Assembly (NCBI RefSeq): GCF_001514195.1
Contig: NZ_KQ948734.1
Coordinates: 62,001 to 126,000, forward strand
Source of the DNA: Streptomyces griseorubiginosus
GTDB lineage: Bacteria > Actinomycetota > Actinomycetes > Streptomycetales > Streptomycetaceae
Reading direction: 5' to 3'
Length of the DNA stretch: 64,000 nucleotides
In this document: piece after piece, positions 7,933 through 17,233 of the stretch
How positions within the stretch are numbered: position 1 is the first letter of the stretch
How the letters are laid out: each line of letters begins with the position of its first letter
Made by a program: the position numbers and the translations under genes
The notes under the pieces: generated by a model
Seen by the model: the letters and a program-made list of their open reading frames with translations, nothing else
Databases searched by the model: none
Told to the model about the DNA's origin: nothing

Positions 7933-9252
7933 ATGAGTGAACTGCCCTATTCGTACGATGCGCCTGTCTCGCAGGCCCTGTTCGACCGCGCGTCGGCCGT
8001 CACGCCCGGCGGTGTGAACTCCCCGGTCCGCGCCTTCCGTGCCGTGGGCGGCACCCCCCGCTTCATGGTGTCCGGCGCCGGCCCGTACCTGACGGACGCC
8101 GACGGGCGGGAGTACGTCGACCTCGTCTGCTCCTGGGGGCCGATGATCCTCGGGCACGCGCACCCCGAGGTGATCGCCGCCGTCCAGGAGGCGGTGTCCA
8201 GGGGCACCTCCTTCGGCACCCCCGGTGAGGGCGAGGTCGCGCTCGCCGAGGAGATCGTGGCCCGGGTCGAGCCCGTCGACCAGGTGCGGCTGGTCTCCAG
8301 CGGGACCGAGGCCACCATGTCCGCGATCCGGCTCGCCCGCGGCTTCACCCGGCGCACCAAGGTCATCAAGTTCGCCGGCTGCTACCACGGTCACGTCGAC
8401 TCGCTCCTCGCCGCGGCGGGCAGCGGGGTCGCCACCTTCGCGCTGCCCGACACCCCCGGCGTCACCGGCGCCCAGGCCGGCGACACGATCGTGCTGCCGT
8501 ACAACGACCTGGAGGCCGTCCACGAGGCCTTCCACCGGCACCCCGGCGAGATCGCCTGTGTGATCACCGAGGCCTCGCCCGGCAACATGGGCGTCGTGCC
8601 GCCGCTGCCCGGCTTCAACCAGGGGCTCAAGGACGCCTGCGCGCAGAACGGCGCCCTCTACATCTCCGACGAGGTCATGACCGGGTTCCGTACCAGCCGC
8701 AGCGGCTGGTACGGCATCGACGGCGTCCGGCCCGACCTCATGACCTTCGGGAAGGTCATGGGCGGTGGCTTCCCCGCCGCCGCCTTCGGCGGCCGGGCCG
8801 ACGTCATGGCGCACCTCGCGCCGGCCGGGCCCGTCTACCAGGCCGGCACCCTCTCCGGTAACCCCGTCGCCACCGCCGCCGGCCTCGCCCAGCTGCGGCT
8901 CCTCGACGACGCGGCCTACGACAAGGTCGACGCCGTGTCCCGGCAGATCCAGTCCCTGGTCTCCGAGGCGCTCGGCAAGGAGGGCGTCGCGCACACCGTG
9001 CAGAACGCCTCCAACATGTTCTCCGTGTTCTTCACGGACCGCGCGGTGCGGAACTACGAGGACGCCAAGGCGCAGGAGTCCTTCCGGTTCACCGCGTTCT
9101 TCCACTCCCTTCTGGAGAACGGCGTCTACCTGCCGCCGTCCTCCTTCGAGTCGTGGTTCGTGTCCACGGCCCACGACGAGCAGGCGGTTCAGCGGATCGC
9201 CGACGCCCTTCCGGCGGCGGCCCGAGCGGCGGCGGAGGCCACGGCGGCATGA
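7933..9252 (+). CDS. hemL: Glutamate-1-semialdehyde 2,1-aminomutase
   Basis: The 439-residue protein is a full-length class III PLP-dependent aminotransferase fold enzyme. It converts glutamate-1-semialdehyde to 5-aminolevulinate in the C5 heme pathway. Visible motifs include [19 protein letters not shown] at the N-terminus, [16 protein letters not shown], the substrate loop [22 protein letters not shown], and the PLP lysine in [12 protein letters not shown]. The gene is translationally coupled (ATGA) to the histidine phosphatase downstream. Heme supply fits the nearby cytochrome c maturation genes. Confidence 0.97.
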   Translation: MSELPYSYDAPVSQALFDRASAVTPGGVNSPVRAFRAVGGTPRFMVSGAGPYLTDADGREYVDLVCSWGPMILGHAHPEVIAAVQEAVSRGTSFGTPGEGEVALAEEIVARVEPVDQVRLVSSGTEATMSAIRLARGFTRRTKVIKFAGCYHGHVDSLLAAAGSGVATFALPDTPGVTGAQAGDTIVLPYNDLEAVHEAFHRHPGEIACVITEASPGNMGVVPPLPGFNQGLKDACAQNGALYISDEVMTGFRTSRSGWYGIDGVRPDLMTFGKVMGGGFPAAAFGGRADVMAHLAPAGPVYQAGTLSGNPVATAAGLAQLRLLDDAAYDKVDAVSRQIQSLVSEALGKEGVAHTVQNASNMFSVFFTDRAVRNYEDAKAQESFRFTAFFHSLLENGVYLPPSSFESWFVSTAHDEQAVQRIADALPAAARAAAEATAA

Positions 9253-9938
9253 GCAGCGACCACACCAGCGACATCACCGTCGTCCACCTCATGCGGCACG
9301 GCGAGGTCGCCAACCCCGACGGGGTCCTCTACGGCCGTCTCGCGGGCTACCACCTCTCCGAGCTCGGCCGGCAGATGGCCGACCGGGTCGCCGAGCACCT
9401 CGCCCCCCGGGACATCACCTACGTCTGCGCGTCCCCGCTGGAGCGGGCGCAGGAGACCGCCACGCCGATCGCCAAGGCGCACGGGCTCGACCTCGCGACC
9501 GACGAGCGGCTCATCGAGGCCGAGAACGTCTTCCAGGGCAAGACCTTCGGGGTCGGGGACGGCGCCCTGAAGAACCCGGACAACTGGAAGCACCTCGTCA
9601 ACCCCTTCAAGCCGTCGTGGGGGGAGCCGTACGTCGACCAGGTCGTGCGGATGAAGGGGGCGCTGGACGCCGCGCGGGACCAGGCGCGGGGGCACGAGGC
9701 CGTGCTCGTCAGCCATCAGCTGCCGATCTGGATCGTGCGGTCGTGGGTCGAGAAGCGGCGGCTGTGGCACGATCCGCGGAAGCGGCAGTGCACGCTGGCT
9801 TCTTTGACGTCCTTCACGTATCAGGGCGACAAGATCGTGTCCGTGGGGTACTCCGAGCCTGCGATCGATCTTGTGCCGGTTCATCTGCGAGCGGGCGCCA
9901 AGCCCGTCAAGGGCAAGAGCAAGGCATTCGGGGCGTAG
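9249..9938 (+). CDS. Histidine phosphatase family protein (phosphoglycerate mutase-like)
   Basis: The 229-residue protein opens with [20 protein letters not shown], the RHG catalytic motif of the branch-1 histidine phosphatases. [11 protein letters not shown] and a distal His in VSHQLPIW complete the expected catalytic pocket. Members range from phosphoglycerate mutase to broad phosphatases, and the sequence does not define the substrate. The start codon overlaps the hemL stop, so co-translation is likely. The basic C-terminal tail ([12 protein letters not shown]) is low complexity. A copy of a dispersed intergenic repeat follows the stop codon. Confidence 0.9.
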   Translation: MSSDHTSDITVVHLMRHGEVANPDGVLYGRLAGYHLSELGRQMADRVAEHLAPRDITYVCASPLERAQETATPIAKAHGLDLATDERLIEAENVFQGKTFGVGDGALKNPDNWKHLVNPFKPSWGEPYVDQVVRMKGALDAARDQARGHEAVLVSHQLPIWIVRSWVEKRRLWHDPRKRQCTLASLTSFTYQGDKIVSVGYSEPAIDLVPVHLRAGAKPVKGKSKAFGA

Positions 9939-9944
9939 TCGGTT

Positions 9945-10003
9945 CGTGGGGAGCTGCGGGCCCGTCGTGGCTGGGCGCGCAGTTCCCCGCGCCCCTGAAG
10001 GGC
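9945..10003 (+). repeat. Dispersed intergenic repeat, copy A (short type)
   Basis: The core at 9969-9996 reads GGCTGGGCGCGC followed by AGTTCCCCGCGCCCCT. The same sequence occurs inverted at 53576-53603, and longer variants occur at 15868-15919 and 27441-27493. All sit at the 3' end of genes, as REP-like elements do. Confidence 0.75.
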
Positions 10004-10088
10004 GCCTTCCTGTTACCGAATCCGCAAATAGTGGCGGAACCCTCCCCCCTCCTCGTCACCTCTGACTGGGTGACCACCCAGGAACGTG

Positions 10089-11402
10089 ATGAATCGGGGA
10101 AGCATGCCCACTCTCAGTCGAAGGGGAGCACTCGGACTCGGGGCGGGGGCCGCGGCCGCCGTCGGACTGTCGGGGTGCGGGACCCTCACCGGGTCCGACG
10201 GGTCGGGCGGGGTGTCCCACCCTTCCAAGGGCTCGGATCCCAAGCCCTCGCCGAAGCCCACGGCCCGTCCCATCGGTGACGGCTCCACCTCCTTCACCGG
10301 CAAGCAGCCCCACCAGCCAGGCAAGCCCGTGCCGTTGGAGCCGGGGCAGGCCCCGCCGCAGTTCGTGATCTTCTCCTGGGACGGGGCAGGCGAGGTCGGC
10401 AACGGGCTCTTCCCGCGCTTCCTCGACCTCGCCAGGAAGCACGACGCGCACATGACCTTCTTCCTCTCCGGGCTGTATCTGCTGCCCGAGTCGAAGAAGC
10501 GGCTCTACGACCCGCCGAACAACCCCCGCGGCGCCTCCGACATCGGCTACCTCACCGACGAGCACGTCAAGGCGACGCTGGCCAACGTCCGGCGGGCCTG
10601 GCTCGAGGGGCACGAGATAGGCACCCACTTCAACGGCCACTTCTGCGGCGGCTACGGCACCGTCGCGCACTGGACGCCGGCGCAGTGGCGCTCGGAGATC
10701 CAGCAGGCGAAAGCTTTCGTCAAGGAGTGGCGCACCAACACCGGCTGGACCGACCTGCCCTCCCTGCCCTTCGACTACGACAAGGAACTCGTCGGCGGCC
10801 GCACGCCCTGTCTGCTCGGCCAGGACAACCTGCTGCCCACCGCACGCGAGCTCGGCTGGCGCTACGACGCCTCCTCGCCCGGCGGCCGCCAGGTCTGGCC
10901 CGGCAAGACGAACGGCATATGGGACCTGCCCCTCCAGGCGATACCTTTCCCCGGCCGCAGCTTCGAGGTCCTGTCCATGGACTACAACATGCTCGCCAAC
11001 CAGTCGATCAACTCGACCAAGGCGCCCGCCCACAACTACCCGGCCTGGCGCGAGCAGTCCGCCGGCGCCTACATAGCCGGCTTCCAGCGCGCCTACGAGA
11101 CCAACCGCGCCCCCTTCTTCGTCGGCAACCACTTCGAGCACTGGAACGGCGGCATCTACATGGACGCCGTGGAGCGGGCCTTCACGCACATCGCGCGGGA
11201 GAAGGAGAAGGGCGCGGACATCCGCATGGTCTCCTTCCGGCAGTTCGTCGACTGGATGGACGTGCAGAAGCCGGAGGTGCTGGAGAAGCTGCGCACGCTC
11301 GACGTCGGGCAGCAGCCGGCCGGTGGCTGGAACAGCTTCCTCAAGAGCCCCTCGGCGCCCCCCTCGGCAACCAGCTCCACAAGCTCCTCGAACGCTGCCT
11401 GA
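10089..11402 (+). CDS. Secreted lipoprotein with NodB-like polysaccharide deacetylase fold
   Basis: The 437-residue protein has a Tat-like leader (SRRGALGLGAGAAAAVGL) ending in the lipobox LSGC, then a Ser/Pro/Lys-rich linker. The domain (about residues 85-400) shows FVIFSWDGAG, which supplies an Asp like the first NodB motif, and EIGTHFNGHFCGG with the HxxxH metal-binding pattern. Polysaccharide deacetylases remove acetyl groups from cell-wall or capsular sugars; the substrate here is unknown. ATG at 10089 has AGGA 5 bases upstream; GTG 10086 and ATG 10104 are alternatives. The next gene, 66 bases on, encodes a lipid-anchored ResA thioredoxin. Confidence 0.8.
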   Translation: MNRGSMPTLSRRGALGLGAGAAAAVGLSGCGTLTGSDGSGGVSHPSKGSDPKPSPKPTARPIGDGSTSFTGKQPHQPGKPVPLEPGQAPPQFVIFSWDGAGEVGNGLFPRFLDLARKHDAHMTFFLSGLYLLPESKKRLYDPPNNPRGASDIGYLTDEHVKATLANVRRAWLEGHEIGTHFNGHFCGGYGTVAHWTPAQWRSEIQQAKAFVKEWRTNTGWTDLPSLPFDYDKELVGGRTPCLLGQDNLLPTARELGWRYDASSPGGRQVWPGKTNGIWDLPLQAIPFPGRSFEVLSMDYNMLANQSINSTKAPAHNYPAWREQSAGAYIAGFQRAYETNRAPFFVGNHFEHWNGGIYMDAVERAFTHIAREKEKGADIRMVSFRQFVDWMDVQKPEVLEKLRTLDVGQQPAGGWNSFLKSPSAPPSATSSTSSSNAA

Positions 11403-11468
11403 AATGCGGGTTTCCGCCCGCAAGGGGGGTGCGCAAGATCCCCAGAACGGGCATGCGAAACTTTTCAC

Positions 11469-12077
11469 ATGAGTGCCGCCAGCCGTAGCCGCTCCCGAGT
11501 CCGTGCCAGCCTGTTCAGCGCAGGTGCCGCAGCCGCAGCGCTGATCCTTTCCGCGTGCAGCTCGGGCGGCACCTCGGGCGGAGGCGGCGACACCAACTTC
11601 ATCATGGGCGCGGACGGCATCTCCACGGCCAAGCAGGGCGACCGGGGCACCGCCCCAGACCTCTCCGGCAAGACCGTCGACGGGAAACAGCTCGACGTCG
11701 CCGACTACAAGGGCAAGGTCGTCGTCCTGAACATCTGGGGCTCCTGGTGCGCCCCCTGCCGGGCCGAGGCGCCCAACCTGGAGACGGTCTACAAGGACCT
11801 CAAGTCCCAGAACGTCCAGTTCGTCGGCATCAACACCCGCGACACCAGCATCCAGAACGCCCGCGCCTTCGAGAAGGACATGGGCATCACCTTCCCCAGC
11901 CTCTACGACCCCACCGGCAAGCTGATGCTCCGCTTCCAGAAGGGCACCCTCAACCCGCAGGCCGTGCCCTCCACGCTCGTCATCGACCGGGAAGGGAAGA
12001 TCGCCTCCCGCTCGCTGGCCGCGCTCAGCGAGAGCAAGCTGCGCAAGATGATCACCCCGGTCCTCGCGGAGAAGTGA
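11469..12077 (+). CDS. resA: Lipid-anchored TlpA/ResA-type thioredoxin for cytochrome c maturation
   Basis: The 202-residue protein has a signal peptide with lipobox LILSAC and a Gly/Ser linker. A thioredoxin fold follows with the active site GSWCAPCRAEAP near residue 97 and a cis-proline in QAVPSTLVIDREGKI. ResA/CcsX proteins reduce the disulfide of apocytochrome c so heme can be ligated, taking electrons from CcdA. The next gene is ccdA, starting one base after the stop, and then resB and ccsB, so this is a complete system II operon. Confidence 0.93.
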   Translation: MSAASRSRSRVRASLFSAGAAAAALILSACSSGGTSGGGGDTNFIMGADGISTAKQGDRGTAPDLSGKTVDGKQLDVADYKGKVVVLNIWGSWCAPCRAEAPNLETVYKDLKSQNVQFVGINTRDTSIQNARAFEKDMGITFPSLYDPTGKLMLRFQKGTLNPQAVPSTLVIDREGKIASRSLAALSESKLRKMITPVLAEK

Positions 12078-12078
12078 C

Positions 12079-12852
12079 GTGAGCGCAGTCGTCACGCTCG
12101 CCGCCGACACCGGCTACAACGGCACCGTCCTCAACGGCGCCCTGCTGCTCGCGCTGCCCATCGCGGTCCTCGGCGGTCTGGTCTCCTTCTTCTCGCCGTG
12201 CGTCCTGCCGCTGGTCCCCGGCTATCTGTCGTACGTCACCGGCGTCACCGGCACCGATCTGGCCGAGGCCCGGCGCGGCCGGATGGTCGCCGGGGCCTCG
12301 CTGTTCGTGCTCGGCTTCACCGTGGTGTTCGTCTCCAGCGGGGCGCTGTTCGGCTACTTCGGGCAGACGCTCCAGGAGAACCAGGGCGTGCTGTCCAAAG
12401 TGCTGGGCGTGCTCATGATCCTCATGGGTGTCTTCTTCATGGGCCTGATGCCCTGGATGACCCAGCGGGAGTTCCGCTTCCACAACCGGCCCGCCATGGG
12501 CCTGGTCGGCGCCCCGCTGCTGGGTGCGCTGTTCGGCATCGGCTGGACCCCCTGCATCGGCCCGACCCTCGCCTCGGTGATCGCCCTGTCCTCCCAGCAG
12601 GGCAGCGCGGGCCGCGGTGCCATACTGACCGTCGCCTACTGCCTCGGCCTCGGAGTGCCGTTCGTGCTCGCCGCGGTCGCCTTCCGCAAGGCGCTCGGTG
12701 CCTTCGGCTGGGTCAAGCGCCACTACGTCTGGGTCATGCGCATCGGCGGCACCATGATGATCGTGACCGGGCTCCTGCTGCTGACCGGCGTGTGGGACCG
12801 CCTCGTGCAGGACGTCCAGTCCTGGTCCGCCGGCTTCTCTGTGGGGATCTGA
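12079..12852 (+). CDS. ccdA: CcdA-type thiol-disulfide transmembrane reductase
   Basis: The 257-residue polytopic protein has about six transmembrane segments. Its two redox cysteines lie in SFFSPCVLPLVPGYLSYVTG and in GWTPCIGPTLA, the DsbD-beta/CcdA signature. CcdA moves electrons from cytoplasmic thioredoxin across the membrane to extracytoplasmic ResA. The GTG start lies one base after the resA stop, and the next gene follows after 3 bases, so the operon is tightly packed. Confidence 0.94.
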   Translation: MSAVVTLAADTGYNGTVLNGALLLALPIAVLGGLVSFFSPCVLPLVPGYLSYVTGVTGTDLAEARRGRMVAGASLFVLGFTVVFVSSGALFGYFGQTLQENQGVLSKVLGVLMILMGVFFMGLMPWMTQREFRFHNRPAMGLVGAPLLGALFGIGWTPCIGPTLASVIALSSQQGSAGRGAILTVAYCLGLGVPFVLAAVAFRKALGAFGWVKRHYVWVMRIGGTMMIVTGLLLLTGVWDRLVQDVQSWSAGFSVGI

Positions 12853-12855
12853 TCC

Positions 12856-14604
12856 ATGAGCAAGACCACGCCCACCGCGCCCGACGCCTCCGGCCCCTCC
12901 GACGCCCCGGACGCGCCCGCCGGCGAGCAGGACCTCGGAGCCGCCGGCTCCCAGTTGTCCACCGCGCCGGTCGAAGGCCCGCCCAACCTGCCCTCCCTGG
13001 GCGTCGTCGGCTGGGCCCGCTGGTTCTGGCGGCAGCTGACCTCCATGCGGGTGGCGCTGCTGCTGCTCCTGCTGGTGGCGCTCGGCGCGATCCCGGGCTC
13101 CCTCATCCCGCAGTCCGGCACCGACGCGACCAAGGTCGCCGACTTCGTCAAGAACAACCCCACCCTCGGGGACGTCTACGGCAAGCTCGGCCTCTTCCAC
13201 GTCTACAGCTCGGTGTGGTTCTCCGCGATCTACATCCTGCTGTTCGTCTCCCTCGTCGGCTGCATCATCCCCCGCACCTGGCAGTTCGTCGGGCAGCTGC
13301 GCAGCCGGCCGCCGGGTGCGCCCAAGCGGCTGACCCGGCTGCCCGCCTACACCACCTGGCGCACCGAGGCCGAGCCCGAGCAGGTCCGTGAGGCCGCGCT
13401 CGCCCTGCTGAAGCAGAAGCGCTTCCGCGCCCACCTCGCCGGGGACAACGTCGCCGGTGAGAAGGGCTATCTGCGCGAGGTCGGCAACCTCGCCTTCCAC
13501 ATCGCGCTCATCGTGCTGCTGATCGCCTTCGCCTGGGGCCAGCTCTTCAAGTCCGAGGGCAACAAGCTGGTCGTGGAGGGGGACGGGTTCTCCAACACCC
13601 TCATCTCCTACGACGACTTCAAGTCCGGCAACCTCTTCGACACCGAGGACCTGGTGCCGTTCAGCTTCACCCTGGACAAGTTCACCGGCACCTACGAGAC
13701 CAACGGGCCCAACAAGGGCACCCCGCGCCTCTACCAGGCCGCCATCACCTACAGCAAGGGCGCCTACGGCAAGGAGCGCAAGACCCTCGTCAAGGTCAAC
13801 GAGCCGCTGGAGATCGACGACGCGAAGGTCTACCTCACGGCCCACGGCTACGCCCCCCTCATCACGGTCCGGGACGGCAAGGGCAACGTGGTCTTCCACG
13901 ACGCGGTCGCGATGCTGCCGCTCGACTCCAACGTCACCTCCACCGGTGTGATCAAGGTCCTCGACGGCTACCGGAACGCCAAGGGCGTCGCCGAGCAGCT
14001 GGGCATCTCGGCGTTCTTCATCCCGACCTACACTCCGGGCAGCGAGACGGCCTCCACCTTCCCGGCGCTGAACAACCCGGTGCTCAACCTCACGCCCTAC
14101 CACGGTGACCTCGGGGTCGACTCGGGCATCCCGCAGAGCGTGTACCAGCTCGACAAGTCGCATGTGAAGGACTTCAAGGACGCCAAGGGCAAGGAGCTCA
14201 GGGAGAACCTGCGCCCCGGCCAGACCATGAAGCTCCCGAACGGCGCCGGGTCGGTCACCTACGAGGGGACCAGGCAGTGGGCGAACTTCCAGGTCGTCCA
14301 GCAGCCCGCCAGCGGCTGGGCCCTCACCGGCGCGCTCACCGCGATCTTCGGCCTCGCCGCGTCCCTGTTCATCCAGCGCCGCCGGGTGTGGGTGCGGGCG
14401 GTGCGCGGGGACGACGGCGTGACGGTCGTGGAGATGGCCGGCCTCGGCCGCAGCGAGTCCGCCAAGGTGCCGGAGGAGCTGGGCGAACTGGCCGGGATCC
14501 TGTACGACCGAACTCCCGGGGCCCCCGACCCCGCGAACGACCCCCCTCAAGACGACACCACCCCCGAACCCCGAGCAACACCCTCCGAAGGGGCTGAGAA
14601 GTGA
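12856..14604 (+). CDS. resB: System II cytochrome c biogenesis protein ResB
   Basis: The 582-residue protein has a Pro/Ala-rich cytoplasmic N-terminus. Transmembrane helices lie near residues 65-85 and 125-145, a third near 210-230, a large extracytoplasmic region (about 235-485) follows, and the last helix (GWALTGALTAIFGLAASLFI) is near 490-510. The phrase LGAIPGSLIPQ and the fold order match ResB/Ccs1. With CcsB it forms the heme exporter and cytochrome c synthase. It overlaps ccsB by 4 bases (GTGA). Confidence 0.93.
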   Translation: MSKTTPTAPDASGPSDAPDAPAGEQDLGAAGSQLSTAPVEGPPNLPSLGVVGWARWFWRQLTSMRVALLLLLLVALGAIPGSLIPQSGTDATKVADFVKNNPTLGDVYGKLGLFHVYSSVWFSAIYILLFVSLVGCIIPRTWQFVGQLRSRPPGAPKRLTRLPAYTTWRTEAEPEQVREAALALLKQKRFRAHLAGDNVAGEKGYLREVGNLAFHIALIVLLIAFAWGQLFKSEGNKLVVEGDGFSNTLISYDDFKSGNLFDTEDLVPFSFTLDKFTGTYETNGPNKGTPRLYQAAITYSKGAYGKERKTLVKVNEPLEIDDAKVYLTAHGYAPLITVRDGKGNVVFHDAVAMLPLDSNVTSTGVIKVLDGYRNAKGVAEQLGISAFFIPTYTPGSETASTFPALNNPVLNLTPYHGDLGVDSGIPQSVYQLDKSHVKDFKDAKGKELRENLRPGQTMKLPNGAGSVTYEGTRQWANFQVVQQPASGWALTGALTAIFGLAASLFIQRRRVWVRAVRGDDGVTVVEMAGLGRSESAKVPEELGELAGILYDRTPGAPDPANDPPQDDTTPEPRATPSEGAEK

Positions 14605-15707
14605 CTCTCGCCGCCGCAACCGAGTTGGCCACCGCCACCAACGAACACCTCGCCAACATCAGCAACACGCTGATCTACTCGTCGATGGCCGTCTACACGC
14701 TGGCCTTCTTCGCGTACATCGCCGAATGGCTCTTCGGCAGCCGCAGCAAGGTCGGCCGCACCGCCGCCGCGCTCACCGCCGACGCCAAGAAGACCGGGGC
14801 CAAGAAGTCGCCGGCGGTCACCGTGAACCAGGGGGGCAGTACCGCCGTACTGGAGCGGCCGCAGGTCGTGGTGCGGTCGGCGTCGGGCTCGCGCGATGTG
14901 CCGGACGGGCCGGGGGCGCACGGCGGGGACGAGCAGGGCGACCTCTACGGGCGTATCGCCATCTCCCTGACGGTGCTGGCCTTCCTGGTCGAGCTCGCCG
15001 GGGTGGTGGCCCGCGCGGCCTCGGTGGAGCGGGCGCCCTGGGGCAACATGTACGAGTTCAACATCACCTTCTCCACGGTGGCCGTCGCCGTGTACCTCGG
15101 GCTGCTGGCCCTGAAGAAGAACGTGCGCTGGCTCGGGCTGTTCCTGGTCACCACGGTCCTCCTCGATCTCGGCCTCGCCGTCACTGTCTTGTACACCGCC
15201 AGCGACCAGTTGGTTCCCGCCCTTCACTCGTACTGGCTGTACATCCACGTCTCCACCGCGATCTTCTGCGGCGCGGTCTTCTACGTGGGCGCGGTCGCCA
15301 CGATCCTGTACCTCTTCAAGGACAGCTACGAGAACAAGCTCGCGAACGGCGGCACGCCCGGCCGTTTCGCGAACTCGGTGCTCGACCGGCTGCCCGCCTC
15401 CGCGAGCCTCGACAAGTTCGCGTACCGGGTCAACGCGGCCGTCTTCCCGCTGTGGACGTTCACGATCATCGCGGGCGCGATCTGGGCGGGCGACGCGTGG
15501 GGCCGCTACTGGGGCTGGGACCCCAAGGAGACCTGGTCGTTCATCACCTGGGTCGCCTACGCCTGCTACCTGCACGCCCGCGCCACCGCCGGCTGGAAGG
15601 GCCGCAAGGCCGCCTACCTGGCGATGATCGCCTTCGGCTGCTGGCTGTTCAACTACTACGGCGTCAACATCTTCGTCTCCGGCAAGCACTCCTACGCCGG
15701 CGTCTGA
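14601..15707 (+). CDS. ccsB: Cytochrome c biogenesis protein CcsB (ResC/CcsA family)
   Basis: The 368-residue polytopic protein contains the heme-handling WWD motif WGRYWGWDPKETWSFITW near residue 305, together with conserved histidines in the flanking helices (for example SYWLYIHVSTAI). CcsA/CcsB proteins present heme outside the cell to apocytochrome c with ResB. It has an insertion of about 70 hydrophilic residues after the first helix. It ends the operon and is followed by a long hairpin terminator. Confidence 0.95.
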   Translation: MTLAAATELATATNEHLANISNTLIYSSMAVYTLAFFAYIAEWLFGSRSKVGRTAAALTADAKKTGAKKSPAVTVNQGGSTAVLERPQVVVRSASGSRDVPDGPGAHGGDEQGDLYGRIAISLTVLAFLVELAGVVARAASVERAPWGNMYEFNITFSTVAVAVYLGLLALKKNVRWLGLFLVTTVLLDLGLAVTVLYTASDQLVPALHSYWLYIHVSTAIFCGAVFYVGAVATILYLFKDSYENKLANGGTPGRFANSVLDRLPASASLDKFAYRVNAAVFPLWTFTIIAGAIWAGDAWGRYWGWDPKETWSFITWVAYACYLHARATAGWKGRKAAYLAMIAFGCWLFNYYGVNIFVSGKHSYAGV

Positions 15708-15715
15708 ACCTCCGC

Positions 15716-15777
15716 ACGGCGAAGGCCGGTTCCGGTGCCCCCGATCGACCCGGGGCACGGGAACCGGCCTTCGCCGT
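15716..15777. terminator. Strong bidirectional terminator between ccsB and the PucR gene
   Basis: An 18-base perfect stem (15716-15733 with 15760-15777) continues, after a single G/G mismatch, as a 7-base stem (GTGCCCC with GGGGCAC) around a 10-base loop. It lies between convergent genes and serves both. No U-tract is visible, as is common in Streptomyces. Confidence 0.85.
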
Positions 15778-15789
15778 ACGGAGCCTTCG

Positions 15790-17142
15790 TTATGCGCCCT
15801 TCAACGGGACCAGTTCGGTGACCTTGCGTGAGGCGGTTCGCAGGTAGTTCGTCTGCGGGTGCGTTGTGGCTGGTCGCGCCCGCGCGGCGGAGCCGCTGAT
15901 GTCACGGCCCCGCACCCCTTCAGGGCGCCTCAACACTCGGTGTGCGCATGTTGCTGTCAGCAGCTCGCCCAGTAGGTCCGGGTCGTTGATGTTCAGATTC
16001 AGGAGTGACTCGATGCGTTCCAGGCGCTGGTAGAGGGACTGGCGGCCTATGTGGAGGAGGGCGGCCGTGCGGGTGGGGGAGCAGCCGTTTCTCAGGTGGG
16101 TCTCCAGGGTGCGGACCAGGTCGCTCGGGTGGGCCGCCTCCCAGGTCAGCAACGGGCCCAGGGTGTGCTGGACCAGGGCTGTCAGGCGGTCCCGGTTGGC
16201 GTCGATCCCGCCCCGGGTCAGCTCCCGCTCCAGGGCCAGGGCCCTCGACGACGTCACCAACGGGCCGTCGGGGGCCGCCGGTTCCGCCGCGGGGACCGTC
16301 AGGGCCAGTTCCAGGGTCGTACGGGCCGTCCGCAGGGTGTCGCTCCAGCGCAGCCAGCCGGCGTCCCCGGCCACCGCGTGGCCCACGGCCACCGTGAGCC
16401 CGGGGTCGGCCACCGTGCGGAAGACCTCCTGCACCCCCTTCACCGGGTCACCGGGGCGGGTCCCGGGCAGGGACAGCAGGGCCAGGACGTCCCCGGCGAA
16501 CGCGGCCCGCATCGCCCCGGCCCCGCCCAGCAGCCGTACCGCGCGGTCGACGGTGCCCACGTCCCGGGTGCCGTGCAGCGACACTCCGACCAGGCGGGCG
16601 CCCGGACCCGGGTGGAAGCCGGCCAGCGCCGCCCGAGCCTCCACCTCCGGTTGGTTCAGCGCCGCCCCGTCCGCGAGGTCGGCCAGCAGGGCCGCCGTAT
16701 GGTCGTCGCCCCACGGCCGGACGACCGCACGGCCCGACAGCCCCCGGGCCACGATCGCCCGGTTGGCGGCCTCCGTGATCCGGACGAAGGGCACCACCCG
16801 GTGCAGAGCCACGAGGGGCAGTTCGCGGCGCTGGGCCTCGTCCACCACCTCGGGAGGCATGGCGGGCAGGGACCGGCCGACCTCCACCGCGAGGCCCGCG
16901 GCGCCCCGGGCGGCCAGCTCGCGCACGTACCGGCGGCGGGACTCCTCGTCGGGGTCGGTGAGGCCGAAACCGTTGGTGAGCAGCAGTTCGCCGCCGTCCA
17001 GGAAGTTGGCGCCCTCGTAGACCTCGCTGGAGTGGACCCAGCGCACGGGGCGGTCCAGGCCGGTGTGGCCGGCGAGCAGCTCCGGCTCGGAGGCACGAAC
17101 GGGATCGAGCGCCAGGATTTCGCGGAGGGTGAGGGCGGGCAT
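15790..17142 (-). CDS. PucR family transcriptional regulator
   Basis: The 450-residue protein has an N-terminal PucR ligand domain (TLREILALDPVRASEPELLAG through VVPFVRITEAANRAI) and a C-terminal helix-turn-helix (LVRTLETHLRNGCSPTRTAALLHIGRQSLYQRLERIESLL). PucR-type proteins control purine and other nitrogen catabolism genes. The ATG at 17142 has GGGAGG 4 bases upstream. It is divergent from a cytosine-type deaminase and close to an NCS1 permease, so it probably controls a nucleobase pathway. The last 30 or so residues are odd: they are encoded by a dispersed intergenic repeat (15868-15919) and are probably not part of the folded protein. Confidence 0.9.
   Translation of the reverse strand: MPALTLREILALDPVRASEPELLAGHTGLDRPVRWVHSSEVYEGANFLDGGELLLTNGFGLTDPDEESRRRYVRELAARGAAGLAVEVGRSLPAMPPEVVDEAQRRELPLVALHRVVPFVRITEAANRAIVARGLSGRAVVRPWGDDHTAALLADLADGAALNQPEVEARAALAGFHPGPGARLVGVSLHGTRDVGTVDRAVRLLGGAGAMRAAFAGDVLALLSLPGTRPGDPVKGVQEVFRTVADPGLTVAVGHAVAGDAGWLRWSDTLRTARTTLELALTVPAAEPAAPDGPLVTSSRALALERELTRGGIDANRDRLTALVQHTLGPLLTWEAAHPSDLVRTLETHLRNGCSPTRTAALLHIGRQSLYQRLERIESLLNLNINDPDLLGELLTATCAHRVLRRPEGVRGRDISGSAARARPATTHPQTNYLRTASRKVTELVPLKGA
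15868..15919 (+). repeat. Dispersed intergenic repeat, copy B (long type), inside the PucR 3' end
   Basis: The element begins GGCTGGTCGCGCCC and includes GCGGCGGAGCCGC, shared with copy C at 27441-27493 apart from single changes. It is read as the C-terminal tail of the PucR gene on the opposite strand, unlike the other copies, which are intergenic. Confidence 0.7.
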
Positions 17143-17233
17143 GGTGCCTCCCGACAGTTCGTCCGGCTGTGGGCTGCCCGGAGAGTACTTTCCGCACGTT
17201 GCCCTCGTGTTTCGGCCACAGGAGAGTGAGGAC

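Noticed and set aside
10056..12110. A 684-codon minus-strand frame across the NodB-like lipoprotein and resA
   Set aside because: No recognisable motifs; both plus-strand genes are well supported by lipoboxes and active-site motifs.
12052..14619. An 855-codon open frame on the minus strand opposite the ccdA-resB genes
   Set aside because: Its translation is Gly/Arg/Val/Glu-rich without domain features. It is a GC-skew shadow of the clearly coding plus strand.
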